Part shown: in pieces, positions 43,764 through 52,907 of the stretch
Numbering within the stretch: position 1 is the stretch's first letter
Layout of the letters: every line of letters starts with the position of its first letter
DNA from: Paenibacillus ihumii
GTDB lineage: Bacteria; Bacillota; Bacilli; Paenibacillales; Paenibacillaceae
DNA: 64,000 nucleotides
Assembly (NCBI RefSeq): GCF_001403875.1
Contig: NZ_LN884299.1
Span: forward strand, 2,232,117 to 2,296,116
Reading direction: 5' to 3'
Notes under the pieces: model-generated
Told to the model about the DNA's origin: nothing
Databases searched by the model: none
What the model saw: only the letters and a program-made list of their open reading frames with translations
Translations under genes and position numbers: made by a program

Positions 43764-45596
43764 CTATTCCTCCTCATCATTAGCAAAATTCAGTACAGCG
43801 TCGTCTACCTGAGCGACCGTTCCTAAATCAGGAGTATCCGTCAGCTCAATTTCACAGTTGACCGGGCCGGAATGAAGCTCGAACAGGACGATCTCATTCC
43901 GTCCCTGCTGCAGCAACGGGCCTGGAACATACAAGGTACGCTGCGGACCGGCGCTCCAGTAGCGTCCCAGGTTGAAACCGTTCACCCAGGCAATGCCTTT
44001 GTACCAGCCATCAAATCGCAGGAACGTATCGCCAGGCTCCTGCACCTCGAAGCTTCCGCGGTAAAATGCGGGCCGTTCCTCCCCATTCTCCCCGTCCGCT
44101 GCCGCGGCATCAAGCGCATCATATTTGAGTCCGGCCAGAGTCTCCGGCTGCAGAGGCAGCGGCCGAACCGTCCAATCAAATTGGAACTGATTATCGATTC
44201 GTACTCCCTCCGTAATCCCTTTCGGATCACGAATCAGCGGCCCGTAATTGACTCGGCCCATATTCTCGACGAGAATATCGAGCTTCACTCCCTCGGCTGG
44301 CACGGAAATTTCCAGCGGCTGCGGATTCCAGCGCTCAATAACACCGAGCAGGCGGCCATTCAGGAATACCTGAGCCCGGTCACGCACGTCCTGGATGTAC
44401 AGCTTCTGTCCCTGACGCGGTCCTTTGACAAAGGTGCTGTACAGAATGAATCCGTAGGACTGTCCGAATTTCTCCATCGGCCGCACGTTGACGCTATGGA
44501 TCGGCCCGGACAGCTGCTGCAGGGCAGCATCCGTGAACAGCTCCGCCTTCTCCGTCAGCTGCACCTTCCCGTAAGCAGCCTTCGGGATCGGCTCCGGGAA
44601 CGGACAGCCTGGTGCAAATCCGTGCTTGGCAAGCACTTTCCTGACCGCCTCCAGCTTCTCCGTGCTGTCCCCCCATTCGGTCAGAGGAGCGTCATAATCA
44701 TAGCTTGTCGTTGTCGGTTCATACGTGACAATATGGTTAGCTCCGTTGTAGAAGCCGAAGTTGGTTCCGCCATGGAACATGTACATGTTGATGGATGAGC
44801 CTTGAGCCAGCATTTCATCGAGCACTTTGGCAACATCCGCTCCGTCCCGGACATGGTGATCCTCCATCCAATGGTCGAACCAGCCGTTCCAGTATTCCAT
44901 AACCATCAGCGGCTCGTCTTTCCGGTACTCCCGGTATTTCTGGAACGACTCCTTGACCCGGGAGCCGAAATTAACCGTGGCATGCACATCGGGTAGCGTG
45001 CCTCCAAGGAGCATCTCATCGGTAGGCCCGTCCGAGGTGAAGAGGAGTACATCGATGCCCCGATCGATCAATCCTTTGCGCAAATAATCAAGATAAGCCG
45101 TATCATTCCCGTAGCTGCCGTACTCATTCTCTATTTGCACGGCGATAATCGGCCCGCCCTTGCTGGAGAGGTAAGGCACAAGCCTAGGAATTAACTGGTC
45201 ATAATAGCGGTCCACCTTGGATAAATAGAGAGGATCCATACACCGAAGCTGGAGATCGCTATACGATAACAGCCAGGCAGGCAATCCGCCGAACTCCCAT
45301 TCCGCGCAGATGAACGGGCTTGGCCTTACGATGACATGCAGCCCAAGCTCTCCGGCCAAACGAATAAACGACTCAACGTCTGCCATCCCCGTGAAATTAA
45401 ACGCTCCTTCACTTGGCTCATGTACGTTCCAAGCAATATAAGTTTCCACCGTGTTGAATCCGCTAGCCTTCAATTTCAATAACCGGTCTTTCCAATATTC
45501 CGGGACCACTCTGTAATAATGGATTGACCCCGAAATAATCCGATAAGGCTGTCCATCCAGCAAATACTGGCCTTGATTCCAAGTAAGTAAGCTCAT
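43764..45596 (-). CDS. Beta-galactosidase, GH35
   Basis: A 610-residue cytoplasmic enzyme. The TIM barrel (1-310) contains VETYIAWNVHEP, FICAEWEFGGLPAWLL, the acid/base in IENEYGSYG (Glu158) and the nucleophile in MVMEYWNGWFDHW (Glu234). Two jelly-roll domains follow, ending IVLFELHSGP. GH35 enzymes release beta-1,3/1,4/1,6-galactose from oligosaccharides. The ATG at 45596 is chosen because GCGGAGG lies inside the longer TTG frame. It is the last gene of the importer/glycosidase operon. Confidence 0.93.
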   Translation of the reverse strand: MSLLTWNQGQYLLDGQPYRIISGSIHYYRVVPEYWKDRLLKLKASGFNTVETYIAWNVHEPSEGAFNFTGMADVESFIRLAGELGLHVIVRPSPFICAEWEFGGLPAWLLSYSDLQLRCMDPLYLSKVDRYYDQLIPRLVPYLSSKGGPIIAVQIENEYGSYGNDTAYLDYLRKGLIDRGIDVLLFTSDGPTDEMLLGGTLPDVHATVNFGSRVKESFQKYREYRKDEPLMVMEYWNGWFDHWMEDHHVRDGADVAKVLDEMLAQGSSINMYMFHGGTNFGFYNGANHIVTYEPTTTSYDYDAPLTEWGDSTEKLEAVRKVLAKHGFAPGCPFPEPIPKAAYGKVQLTEKAELFTDAALQQLSGPIHSVNVRPMEKFGQSYGFILYSTFVKGPRQGQKLYIQDVRDRAQVFLNGRLLGVIERWNPQPLEISVPAEGVKLDILVENMGRVNYGPLIRDPKGITEGVRIDNQFQFDWTVRPLPLQPETLAGLKYDALDAAAADGENGEERPAFYRGSFEVQEPGDTFLRFDGWYKGIAWVNGFNLGRYWSAGPQRTLYVPGPLLQQGRNEIVLFELHSGPVNCEIELTDTPDLGTVAQVDDAVLNFANDEEE

Positions 45597-45662
45597 GAAT
45601 AATTTCCTCCGCAAAAATAGATGATGAATAGGTTATTTTGAAATTCATCCGCTGACATCGAA

Positions 45663-46913
45663 TTAAATTTGAGCGCCATAAATAGCCATTTTACGAATCA
45701 TCGGATCAGCGGCAGCTTCGGTGATCTGCAGACGAATTTTTTCGGCTAATACTGGAGTTACCGCATCGATCTTCTTGTGGCCGATAGCAGTGCCATCCAC
45801 GATCTTCCTCCAAGCTCCATCCGTATACGCCTCAAGAACGTATTGTCGCACTCTTTCCCCATATGCAATATCTTCCATAAGCACGATGTGATCAACCATC
45901 GCGGGTACAGGCAGCTCCAGCTCGATCTTATGCTCGCTGCCCGTTGTCTCAGCCAAAGGATCGTCCAATCTGCGCCGGATCTCCTCTCCGAATTCCAGCA
46001 GGCGCTTCACATCTGCTTCAGGCAGAAGACCGCGGTTATCCGGAGAGACATTAAGCAGAAGCGTTGCGCCGTGGCCGACCGAGCGATAATAAATATCCAT
46101 CAGCTGCTCCAGGGATAACAGCAAGTCCTCTTCATTCGGATGCCAGAACCAGCGGTCCCTGCGAATCGGCACATCGCATTCCGCGGGCACCCATGCCGGA
46201 GTCTCAGGCAGCCATTGCAAGGAGGCTTCGCTAAACATACTGCCTTTGGCGGTCGTTGCAGTGTTCCAGCAAGGATACGGGGCAAGCCCGTCTTCATTAC
46301 CGACCCAGCGGATCGTAGGGGCGCCCATATTGAAGACCATGGCCTCTGGCTGATGCTGCTTGACCAGATCCATGATCCGCCGCCAGTCATATTCGCGCCC
46401 TTCGGAGCCGGCGCCGTCGAACCAGATTTCTATCAGCGGACCGTAGCCGGTAAGCAATTCCTCCAGCTGCCGGCAGTAGAAATCATCATACCGCTCAGGA
46501 TCCGAGTAGCATGGTTCATGCCGATCCCAGGGGGATAAATAAATGCCGAAATCAATCCCTTCCTCACGGCAGGCGTCGGCACATTCCCTGACTACATCAC
46601 CATTTCCGTTCCGCCAAGGGCTGGAAGCCACCGAATAACCGGTCGTCGAGGTAGGCCACAGGCAAAAGCCGTCATGATGCTTCGCGGTCAGAATGAAATA
46701 GCGGAATCCCGCCGTTTTGGCTGTTCTGACCCATTGTCTGGCATCCAATTGCAGCGGGTTGAATCGTTCAGGGGAATCCTTGCCCTCTCCCCATTCCTGA
46801 TCACAAAACGTATTTATCCCGAAATGGCAGAACATCCCCAACTCCTTGTCCTGCCACGCCAGCTGCTCGGGGGTTGGCAGAGCCAACAAATCTTCCAGAT
46901 AGCGTTTGTTCAA
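45663..46913 (-). CDS. Alpha-L-fucosidase, GH29
   Basis: A 416-residue cytoplasmic enzyme. GH29 features are ELGMFCHFGINTFCDQEWGEG, YFILTAKHHDGFCLWPT and the nucleophile in EIWFDGAG (Asp166). VGHGATLLLNVSPDNRGLLP closes the barrel. The last 100 residues are a beta domain of F5/8 type. It looks like the GH29-B-type subgroup preferring branched alpha-1,3/1,4-fucose, but this is not certain. The TTG at 46913 is chosen since AAGGAGGAG sits seven bases before it; an ATG overlapping the GH95 stop would place that site inside the gene. Confidence 0.88.
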   Translation of the reverse strand: MNKRYLEDLLALPTPEQLAWQDKELGMFCHFGINTFCDQEWGEGKDSPERFNPLQLDARQWVRTAKTAGFRYFILTAKHHDGFCLWPTSTTGYSVASSPWRNGNGDVVRECADACREEGIDFGIYLSPWDRHEPCYSDPERYDDFYCRQLEELLTGYGPLIEIWFDGAGSEGREYDWRRIMDLVKQHQPEAMVFNMGAPTIRWVGNEDGLAPYPCWNTATTAKGSMFSEASLQWLPETPAWVPAECDVPIRRDRWFWHPNEEDLLLSLEQLMDIYYRSVGHGATLLLNVSPDNRGLLPEADVKRLLEFGEEIRRRLDDPLAETTGSEHKIELELPVPAMVDHIVLMEDIAYGERVRQYVLEAYTDGAWRKIVDGTAIGHKKIDAVTPVLAEKIRLQITEAAADPMIRKMAIYGAQI

Positions 46914-46930
46914 AGCTTTACTCCTCCTTA

Positions 46931-49273
46931 TCATGCTTCCACTCGTTGATGTTGACTGCTGCATTGCAGCGGCATAATGCGATAGCGCTTCCCCTGCTCT
47001 GCGGTAAATGTATATTGATAGCCCGCGCCTGCACTGATGCTTGCATTCGGTACAGGAGAATGATCGGAGCCGAGGACGGCCAGCTGCAATCCATGGTACA
47101 AAACGCAGCTCCCCGTATGCTCGGAGTAAATCTCTGCGGCCTTGAGCTTCCCATTCTCCCATTGAATATCAACCACATAGCCGCCCCTGGCGCGCAAGCC
47201 TTTAACCGAGCCGCTTGGCCAAGCGGATGGCAGAGCGGGCAGCAGGCGAAGTTCACCGCCATGGGATTGCAGCAGCATTTCCTGAATCGCAGCGGCTCCT
47301 CCGAAATTCGCATCGATCTGAAACGGGGGATGATCACCGAACAGATTAGGATGCACCGCCTTCTGAAGCAGCTCGCGAAGACTGTTATACGCCCGTTCAC
47401 CATCACCGAGCCTGGACCAGAAGTTAGCGATCCAGGCCTGGCTCCAGCCGGTATGTCCCCCGCCAAACTTCAAGCGGCGCTCCAGTGTTGTACAGGCGGC
47501 GGCTCCAAGCTCAGGCATTCTGTGAGGCATAATCTGTTCTCCAGGATGAAGGGCAAACAAATGCGAAATATGGCGATGCCCCGGCTCTTGCTCTTCATAG
47601 TCGATAGCCCATTCCATAATCTGACCATGCCGGCCGATCTGAGGCTTCGGAAGCTTCTCCCTTGCATCTGTCCACTGTGCGATCAGTTCATCATCAAGCC
47701 CCAGGCATTCAGCAGCCTCTATACAGGCCGTGAGCAGCGCATAAATAATTTGTGAATCCATGGAAGGGCCGGAGCATAAAGAACCCGCCTGCCCTTTTTC
47801 GTTAACATAGCTGTTCTCCGGTGAAAGCGAAGGCGAAGTCACGAGATAGCCGTTGCCATCATAGATCAGAGCATCGAGGAAGAACAGCGAGGCCTCCTTC
47901 AGCACCGGATAAGCCCGTTCCCGCAGAAACTCCGCGGACAGATTGTACCGGTAATGCTCCCATAAATGCAGGGCCAGCCAGGCCCCTCCCATCGGCCAAA
48001 AAATTGCCGGCGTCCACGCTCCGTACAAGCCGCTCTCCGCCCACAGATTTGAGGAGGAATGTGCCACAAAGCCCTTCGCGCCATACAAGGAGGCCGCTGT
48101 TTTGCGTCCATTAACAACCAGCCGATCGATAAAATCGAATAATGGCTCATGGCATTCCGGCAAATTGCCCGCCTCGGCGATCCAGTAATTCATTTGCAGA
48201 TTAATGTTCAGATGATAGTCGCTCTCCCAAGGCGGCGTGAAGCTCTCATTCCAGATGCCCTGCAAGTTGGCCGGCAAGCTGCCAGGCCTGGAGCTTGCCA
48301 TCATTAAATAACGGCCATATTGGTAGAACAGCGCTTCGAGCCAAGGATCCTCCCTCCCTTGCCTATAGTTCAGCAGCCGTTCCGAGGTAGGCATATGGAA
48401 CTCCTCTGCTGATTGATCACCCGGATGCAGCTTCAGGCTCACCCGATCAAATAAAGCCTGGTGATCGGCCTTATGCTCATCCAGCAATGCCCCGTACGGC
48501 AATGTAGCAGCAATTTCTGCCTGCCTTATAGCTTCGGCGTACGGATCTTCGCAGCGGAAGGACGTTTGGGCTGCGAGCAGCAAAGTGACCGCATCCGCTC
48601 CCCGAATGTCGAGATAATTAGCGCTGGCCTGACAACCCCCGCCAATCACGCATGCGCTTAGTACAGCTGCATACTTTACGCCGTCCGCCCCGCAAGCTCC
48701 CTCCATCGCCAAGGTATGTTCATTCTCCTGCCTCATCTCTCCATCGAATGGACGCCTGCTTAGCCGCGCGGTCAGGCTAATGGCCCCCGGCCTTGATGCT
48801 GTCATGCGGACGACAAGCACTTGATGGGCGGCGCTAGCGAAAATTTCCCGGCCATAGCGAATACCTGCAGCTTCATAGCTTACGGAGGCAACACCTGTCC
48901 TAAGATCCAATTCACGGCTATAATCCGCCGCCTCTGCCGTATCATGACCGAACTGAAGCAGCAAATCCCCCAGCGGCTGGTAAGGGCCGAAATACTGCGG
49001 TGAGTTCGTAAAATGCAGGAGCATCTGCCTTTCGGCCTCCTGCACCTCACCCTTGTGAAGCAAAGCTCTGATATCGCCCAGCTTCCTCCATGCCTCAGGG
49101 TTGTCGCTTTGCTTCGGCCCGCCGTACCAGATCGAATCCTCGTTTAATCCGATTCGTTCCGAGGCTGTGCCGCCAAATACCATTGCGCCAAGCATGCCGT
49201 TGCCAACCGGAAAGGCCTCCGTCCAGACCCGGGCCGGCTGCTTCTCCATAAGCTTGTTGATCTCATTCATCAT
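46931..49273 (-). CDS. Alpha-L-fucosidase, GH95
   Basis: A 780-residue cytoplasmic enzyme. The order is an N-terminal beta domain (MEKQPARVWTEAFPVGNGMLGAMVFGG to about 260), then an alpha/alpha barrel with NINLQMNYWIAEAGN (catalytic Asn pair), SPSLSPENSY (acid Glu) and FQIDANFGGAAAI (Asp), and a C-terminal beta cap. GH95 enzymes usually cut terminal alpha-1,2-fucose from galactose; some are galactosidases. The ATG at 49273 follows TAGGAG; an earlier frame start has no site. Between GH29 and the binding-protein gene in one operon. Confidence 0.93.
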   Translation of the reverse strand: MMNEINKLMEKQPARVWTEAFPVGNGMLGAMVFGGTASERIGLNEDSIWYGGPKQSDNPEAWRKLGDIRALLHKGEVQEAERQMLLHFTNSPQYFGPYQPLGDLLLQFGHDTAEAADYSRELDLRTGVASVSYEAAGIRYGREIFASAAHQVLVVRMTASRPGAISLTARLSRRPFDGEMRQENEHTLAMEGACGADGVKYAAVLSACVIGGGCQASANYLDIRGADAVTLLLAAQTSFRCEDPYAEAIRQAEIAATLPYGALLDEHKADHQALFDRVSLKLHPGDQSAEEFHMPTSERLLNYRQGREDPWLEALFYQYGRYLMMASSRPGSLPANLQGIWNESFTPPWESDYHLNINLQMNYWIAEAGNLPECHEPLFDFIDRLVVNGRKTAASLYGAKGFVAHSSSNLWAESGLYGAWTPAIFWPMGGAWLALHLWEHYRYNLSAEFLRERAYPVLKEASLFFLDALIYDGNGYLVTSPSLSPENSYVNEKGQAGSLCSGPSMDSQIIYALLTACIEAAECLGLDDELIAQWTDAREKLPKPQIGRHGQIMEWAIDYEEQEPGHRHISHLFALHPGEQIMPHRMPELGAAACTTLERRLKFGGGHTGWSQAWIANFWSRLGDGERAYNSLRELLQKAVHPNLFGDHPPFQIDANFGGAAAIQEMLLQSHGGELRLLPALPSAWPSGSVKGLRARGGYVVDIQWENGKLKAAEIYSEHTGSCVLYHGLQLAVLGSDHSPVPNASISAGAGYQYTFTAEQGKRYRIMPLQCSSQHQRVEA

Positions 49274-49310
49274 CGCCCTACTCCTAAATAGATAGTCCGC
49301 AAGTAGATAG

Positions 49311-49355
49311 CAAGGGCCGTCTCTCATGTTCAAACGATCATTGAGACGGCCCTTG
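49311..49355 (-). terminator. Intercistronic 13-bp stem-loop
   Basis: CAAGGGCCGTCTC pairs perfectly with GAGACGGCCCTTG across a 19-base loop, between the binding-protein and GH95 genes. There is no T run, so it probably protects or attenuates the mRNA rather than ending it, favouring high level of the binding protein. Confidence 0.6.
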
Positions 49356-49396
49356 CGTTCAATTACTAGTCAATACTTCAGCATTCAGTATTCCTG

Positions 49397-50776
49397 TTAC
49401 TTGATGACACCTTTCTCGTTGATGATCTTCGTGGCTTCATCAACCATCCATTGCTGCACTTCATCAATCGGCTCATTGCTTAGCATAAACTTGCTAAAGC
49501 CGTTGTTGATTACCTTGGTGATTTCTGAAGTTGCAGTTGTCATTACTTCTGCAGCATCCAGGAATTGGATATCTTCGCTGAACAGCGTATATTTAAGCGA
49601 TTCAATATCATACATCTCTTCCTTGCCGGCCACCAGTCTTGTCAGCAGCTCTTCGTTGTTGGCCTTCTTATATCCGGAGAATTCTTGTCTGTTCTCCGAA
49701 TCCGCAGTCGTCATGAATCTCATCAGCTTATAGGCAGCTTCCTTGTTCTCCGAAGTAGAACCCATAGCGATTTGCGAACCGCTGGTGAAATATTTGCCTT
49801 CGTAGCCTTTAGGCTCTGCCCCCTTCGGAGGCACCGGTACTGGCGCGAACGCCGTCTTGAACGTATGCGGATATTGCTCCGTATTGCCTGGATCCGGAAT
49901 CGTGAAGTTGCCCGTAAGAATCATTGCGGCATCTTCATTGAAGAACTCAGTACGATAGTTAAGCTTTGCTGCAAGAACATCTGCGTAGGTTTTAGCCGAC
50001 TTGTCAACCTCTTCCATGTCTTTGCGCAATTGGAAGAAATATTTATACGATGGGTCAGACAGAATCGTCGTACCGTCATCATATACGAACGGATCCTTCA
50101 TCATCGTCTGGGCAGGGGCATTCATATACAGCTCCCAAGTATGGAAGTAAGAACCGTAGCGTTTGTCCACGCCTTCGCCCTTCGTCAGCTTCTTGGCATA
50201 TTCACGGTAATCATCCCAGGTCCAGCCGAATTTAGGGATTTCCAGTCCAGCTTCATCGAGCGCATCCTTGTTCAGCATGACGTAGTTGATGCTCTTGGTG
50301 TACTGCATCCCATAATATTTGCCGTCTACCTTCGTGTTAACATAGTACTCATCCTCAGGTACGACGCCTTCCTGCTCATAGAACTCGTTCAGCGGCGCAA
50401 GCGCCCCGCGGGTAGCGCGCTCGAGAGCAGCTCCCAAGCTTGGCAGCTGTACAACGTCAATCGCTTCCCCGGAAGAAATAAGGAAATCGAGCTTCTTCAT
50501 CATTTCCACGGAATCCCCAGGTACGAGAATGACATGCTCGACCTTGATATTCGGATTTTGATCCATAAATTCCTTCAGCATAGCATCGGTTCCCACGGCT
50601 TGAGCATCGTTATCCCAGTTGTAATACTTGATGGTAACCGGCTTATCGGACGAGCCGCCCGATGCGTTTCCTTCAGATCCGGAATTTCCGGATTTGCCGC
50701 ATCCGCTGATCAGCAGGCTGATGGCAAGGATCGTGCCGAGAATGATGGAAAATCTTTTTTTACGCTTATGTGTCAT
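49397..50776 (-). CDS. ABC sugar transporter, extracellular solute-binding lipoprotein
   Basis: A 459-residue family 1 solute-binding protein. The signal peptide ends in LLISGCGKSG (lipobox ISGC). Typical segments are VTIKYYNWDNDAQ, LKEFMDQNPNIKVEHVIL, DVVQLPSL and GYEGKYFTSGSQIAMGSTSENKEAAYKLMRFM. It captures an oligosaccharide and delivers it to the two permeases encoded upstream. The ATPase is missing from the cluster; a shared MsmX-type ATPase elsewhere is the known solution in Bacillota. A cre-like box, direct repeats and a -10 box precede it. Confidence 0.92.
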   Translation of the reverse strand: MTHKRKKRFSIILGTILAISLLISGCGKSGNSGSEGNASGGSSDKPVTIKYYNWDNDAQAVGTDAMLKEFMDQNPNIKVEHVILVPGDSVEMMKKLDFLISSGEAIDVVQLPSLGAALERATRGALAPLNEFYEQEGVVPEDEYYVNTKVDGKYYGMQYTKSINYVMLNKDALDEAGLEIPKFGWTWDDYREYAKKLTKGEGVDKRYGSYFHTWELYMNAPAQTMMKDPFVYDDGTTILSDPSYKYFFQLRKDMEEVDKSAKTYADVLAAKLNYRTEFFNEDAAMILTGNFTIPDPGNTEQYPHTFKTAFAPVPVPPKGAEPKGYEGKYFTSGSQIAMGSTSENKEAAYKLMRFMTTADSENRQEFSGYKKANNEELLTRLVAGKEEMYDIESLKYTLFSEDIQFLDAAEVMTTATSEITKVINNGFSKFMLSNEPIDEVQQWMVDEATKIINEKGVIK

Positions 50777-50825
50777 CTTACTTCCCCCTGCACTGAAATT
50801 TTAGTGTAGTGCTTGTACATGTCTC

Positions 50826-50831
50826 ATTATA
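50826..50831 (-). promoter_or_regulatory. Internal promoter -10 box before the binding-protein gene
   Basis: TATAAT on the minus strand, about 50 bases before the start, preceded at 15 bases by TTGACC. It would allow separate, higher expression of the binding protein. Confidence 0.45.
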
Positions 50832-50852
50832 GGCGGTCACCATAAAGGTCAA

Positions 50853-50894
50853 GTGCAAAATTTTGATGTTCTAGGAATACATTTTTGACTTTTA
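50853..50894 (-). promoter_or_regulatory. Direct repeat C, candidate YesN-type regulator site
   Basis: On the minus strand AAAAGTCAAAAATGTA (50879-50894) and ATCAAAATTTTGCAC (50853-50867), 22 bases apart. Same core as repeats A and B upstream of the permease and GH88 genes. Confidence 0.5.
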
Positions 50895-50908
50895 TGATAA
50901 CGCTTGCT
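50895..50908. promoter_or_regulatory. Candidate cre site (catabolite control)
   Basis: AGCAAGCGTTATCA on the minus strand, one base off the TGNAANCGNTNNCA pattern bound by CcpA. Placed just upstream of repeat C. Confidence 0.45.
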
Positions 50909-50920
50909 CCGATTTAGAAA

Positions 50921-51757
50921 TCAGCCTTTTACGCCTCCCAGTGCAATACCGTTTATGACCTGCTTCTGCAGCGCGATGAATATGATCAGCAATGGAATAA
51001 TCGCCGATACGGCCGCCGTCATCATAATCGCATAGTTGTTCGTGAAGTCGTCGCGGAACAGCGTCATCCCGAGCGGAATAGTATACAGATCTTTATCCAG
51101 CAGGAAGATCAGGGGATTCTGATAATCATTCCAGGTCCAGATAAATTTAATGATAGCTACGGTTGCTAACACCGGCTTACAGAGCGGAACCATGATCGAA
51201 GTAAAAATTCTAAAATGCCCTGCCCCGTCAATTCTCGCCGCCTCTATAAATTCATCGCTGACTCCGGCCATAAATTGCCGCAGCAGGAAAGTGAAATAGA
51301 TGGAAAACATGCTCATCAAGATAATCGCTGCATGTGTATTGTAAAGGCCAAACCAGCGAATTAGCAAGAAACGCGGAATCAGCGTTGCCTGATCCGGAAT
51401 AATCATGAAGGACAAGAGCGCCAGGAACACAAGATTGCGCCCTCTAAAATTGATCTTCGTCAGCGAATAAGCCGCCATGGATGAAATTATCAGCGTAATA
51501 CAAGTGGTAATAATCGCAATCTTGAATGAGTTGAAGTAGAACTCATAGAATGGAACCTTTCCCATCCAGACCATTTTGAAATTATACGCTACATTAATCT
51601 TCTCGGGAATCCATTGGATCGGGAAGCGCATAACATCCTTCTCATATTTAAATGCTGCCGAGACCATCCAGATGAGCGGTATGAGAAACACGACGGACAA
51701 GGCGCCCATGAAGACGGTGATTATCGCTTTTGACATGTTTTTACGAATTAGCTGCAT
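50921..51757 (-). CDS. ABC sugar transporter permease (MalG/LplC type)
   Basis: A 278-residue membrane protein with six segments. The EAA loop EAARIDGAGHFRIFTSIMVPLCKP contacts the ATPase. The ending VINGIALGGVKG is typical of the second permease of CUT1 sugar importers. ATG follows GGGGG. It lies 13 bases after the other permease gene. Confidence 0.92.
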   Translation of the reverse strand: MQLIRKNMSKAIITVFMGALSVVFLIPLIWMVSAAFKYEKDVMRFPIQWIPEKINVAYNFKMVWMGKVPFYEFYFNSFKIAIITTCITLIISSMAAYSLTKINFRGRNLVFLALLSFMIIPDQATLIPRFLLIRWFGLYNTHAAIILMSMFSIYFTFLLRQFMAGVSDEFIEAARIDGAGHFRIFTSIMVPLCKPVLATVAIIKFIWTWNDYQNPLIFLLDKDLYTIPLGMTLFRDDFTNNYAIMMTAAVSAIIPLLIIFIALQKQVINGIALGGVKG

Positions 51758-51770
51758 TTTGATATTCCCC

Positions 51771-52703
51771 CTAGTCTTCGTTTCTCATTTTCCAGGTCAG
51801 CGCCGTAAGCAGACCGATGATCGCGAACAGCAGCCAGGAAATGGCGGAAGCGTAGCCCATATTGTAGTATTTGAAGCCTTCCTCATAAATCCGGTAGACC
51901 AGCACCGTCGATGAATTGTTCGGTCCGCCCTCCGTCAAGTAAGCGATAATATCGAACACTTTAAACGATCCGATCAGCATCGTGATCAGCAGGAAGAAGG
52001 TGGTGGAGCGCAGCATCGGCACCGTAATGGAGAAGAACTTCTTCAAAGGACCTGCCCCGTCTATTTCCGCCGCTTCATAAATTTCATTGGAAATGTTCGT
52101 CAGTCCGGCCATATAGATGATAATCGTATAACCGAGGCTCGCCCACGAGCTGATAATAGCGATGGACAAGAGTGAAGTCTTCGGATCAACCAGCCATTTC
52201 GGAGGACTGGAAAGTCCGAGATCCATCAAGAACTGGTTAATCGGTCCAAGCGAAGGGTGGAACAATGCGCTCCATACCGCTGCAACCGCGATAATCGAGG
52301 AAATATACGGAATGAAGAACGCTACCTTAAAATAATCTTTGAAGAAGACGCTGTTATGAATCAGCACGGCCATGACCAGAGCGATCGCAATCGGAATCGG
52401 AACCGTCATAATCATGTAGAACACATTGTTCTTCACAGCTTGAATGATCGTCGGGTCCTGGAACAGCTTCAAATAGTTGTCAAGCCCGATAAATTCGATC
52501 CCTTGCACCCCGGACAACAAATCCCATTTCGATAAACTCAGGTATAAAGAAAATCCAAGCGCGAATACGTTAAGAAATAACATACCGATAATTTCCGGAG
52601 CTAGGAAGAGCCAGCCGATCAGGGCATCCTTCCGGTGAGGAGTCAAAAATTTCTTCCGTGGTTTTCTGTGGGTGCCTGGTACAGGTTGTTTTACTGCCTC
52701 CAC
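51771..52703 (-). CDS. ABC sugar transporter permease (MalF/LplB type)
   Basis: A 310-residue membrane protein with six segments. Its opening GWLFLAPEIIGMLFLNVFALGFSLYLSLSKWDLL, the EAA loop EAAEIDGAGPLKKFFSITVPML and the AYLTEGGPNNSSTVLVYRIYEEGF stretch mark the first permease of a CUT1 importer. The start is GTG after AGAGGTGAT. First gene of the operon that continues through the second permease, binding protein, GH95, GH29 and GH35. Confidence 0.92.
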   Translation of the reverse strand: MEAVKQPVPGTHRKPRKKFLTPHRKDALIGWLFLAPEIIGMLFLNVFALGFSLYLSLSKWDLLSGVQGIEFIGLDNYLKLFQDPTIIQAVKNNVFYMIMTVPIPIAIALVMAVLIHNSVFFKDYFKVAFFIPYISSIIAVAAVWSALFHPSLGPINQFLMDLGLSSPPKWLVDPKTSLLSIAIISSWASLGYTIIIYMAGLTNISNEIYEAAEIDGAGPLKKFFSITVPMLRSTTFFLLITMLIGSFKVFDIIAYLTEGGPNNSSTVLVYRIYEEGFKYYNMGYASAISWLLFAIIGLLTALTWKMRNED

Positions 52704-52735
52704 GTTATATCACCTCTACAAATTAATAAGTTGTC

Positions 52736-52741
52736 ATTATA
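52736..52741 (-). promoter_or_regulatory. -10 box of the importer operon
   Basis: TATAAT on the minus strand, 33 bases before the GTG start and about 40 bases after the second half of repeat A. No good -35 is present, as expected of a promoter that needs an activator. Confidence 0.45.
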
Positions 52742-52769
52742 GTAATACATCGGGAGACAGGATATAGGA

Positions 52770-52805
52770 GTGATTATGACCAGCCGCGTGCATAATTTTG
52801 ACCTT
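52770..52805 (-). promoter_or_regulatory. Direct repeat A, candidate YesN-type regulator site
   Basis: On the minus strand AAGGTCAAAATTATGCAC (52788-52805) and GGTCATAATCAC (52770-52781), with GGTCA repeated at 22 bases. Repeat B shares the core and the distance to its -10 box. Confidence 0.55.
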
Positions 52806-52844
52806 CTTATTTTAGGGAGAACATGCCCTCTTCCCCCAGCTTGC

Positions 52845-52886
52845 AAAAAAAAAGCGTAACAAATTGTCCATTCAATTTGCTCGCTT
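52845..52886 (-). terminator. Rho-independent terminator of the kinase/regulator pair
   Basis: AGCG and CAAATTG pair with CAATTTG and CGCT, followed by TTTTTTTTT on the minus strand, about 25-60 bases past the regulator stop. Confidence 0.75.
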
Positions 52887-52907
52887 TCTTCAGCCTAAGC
52901 CCTATGT

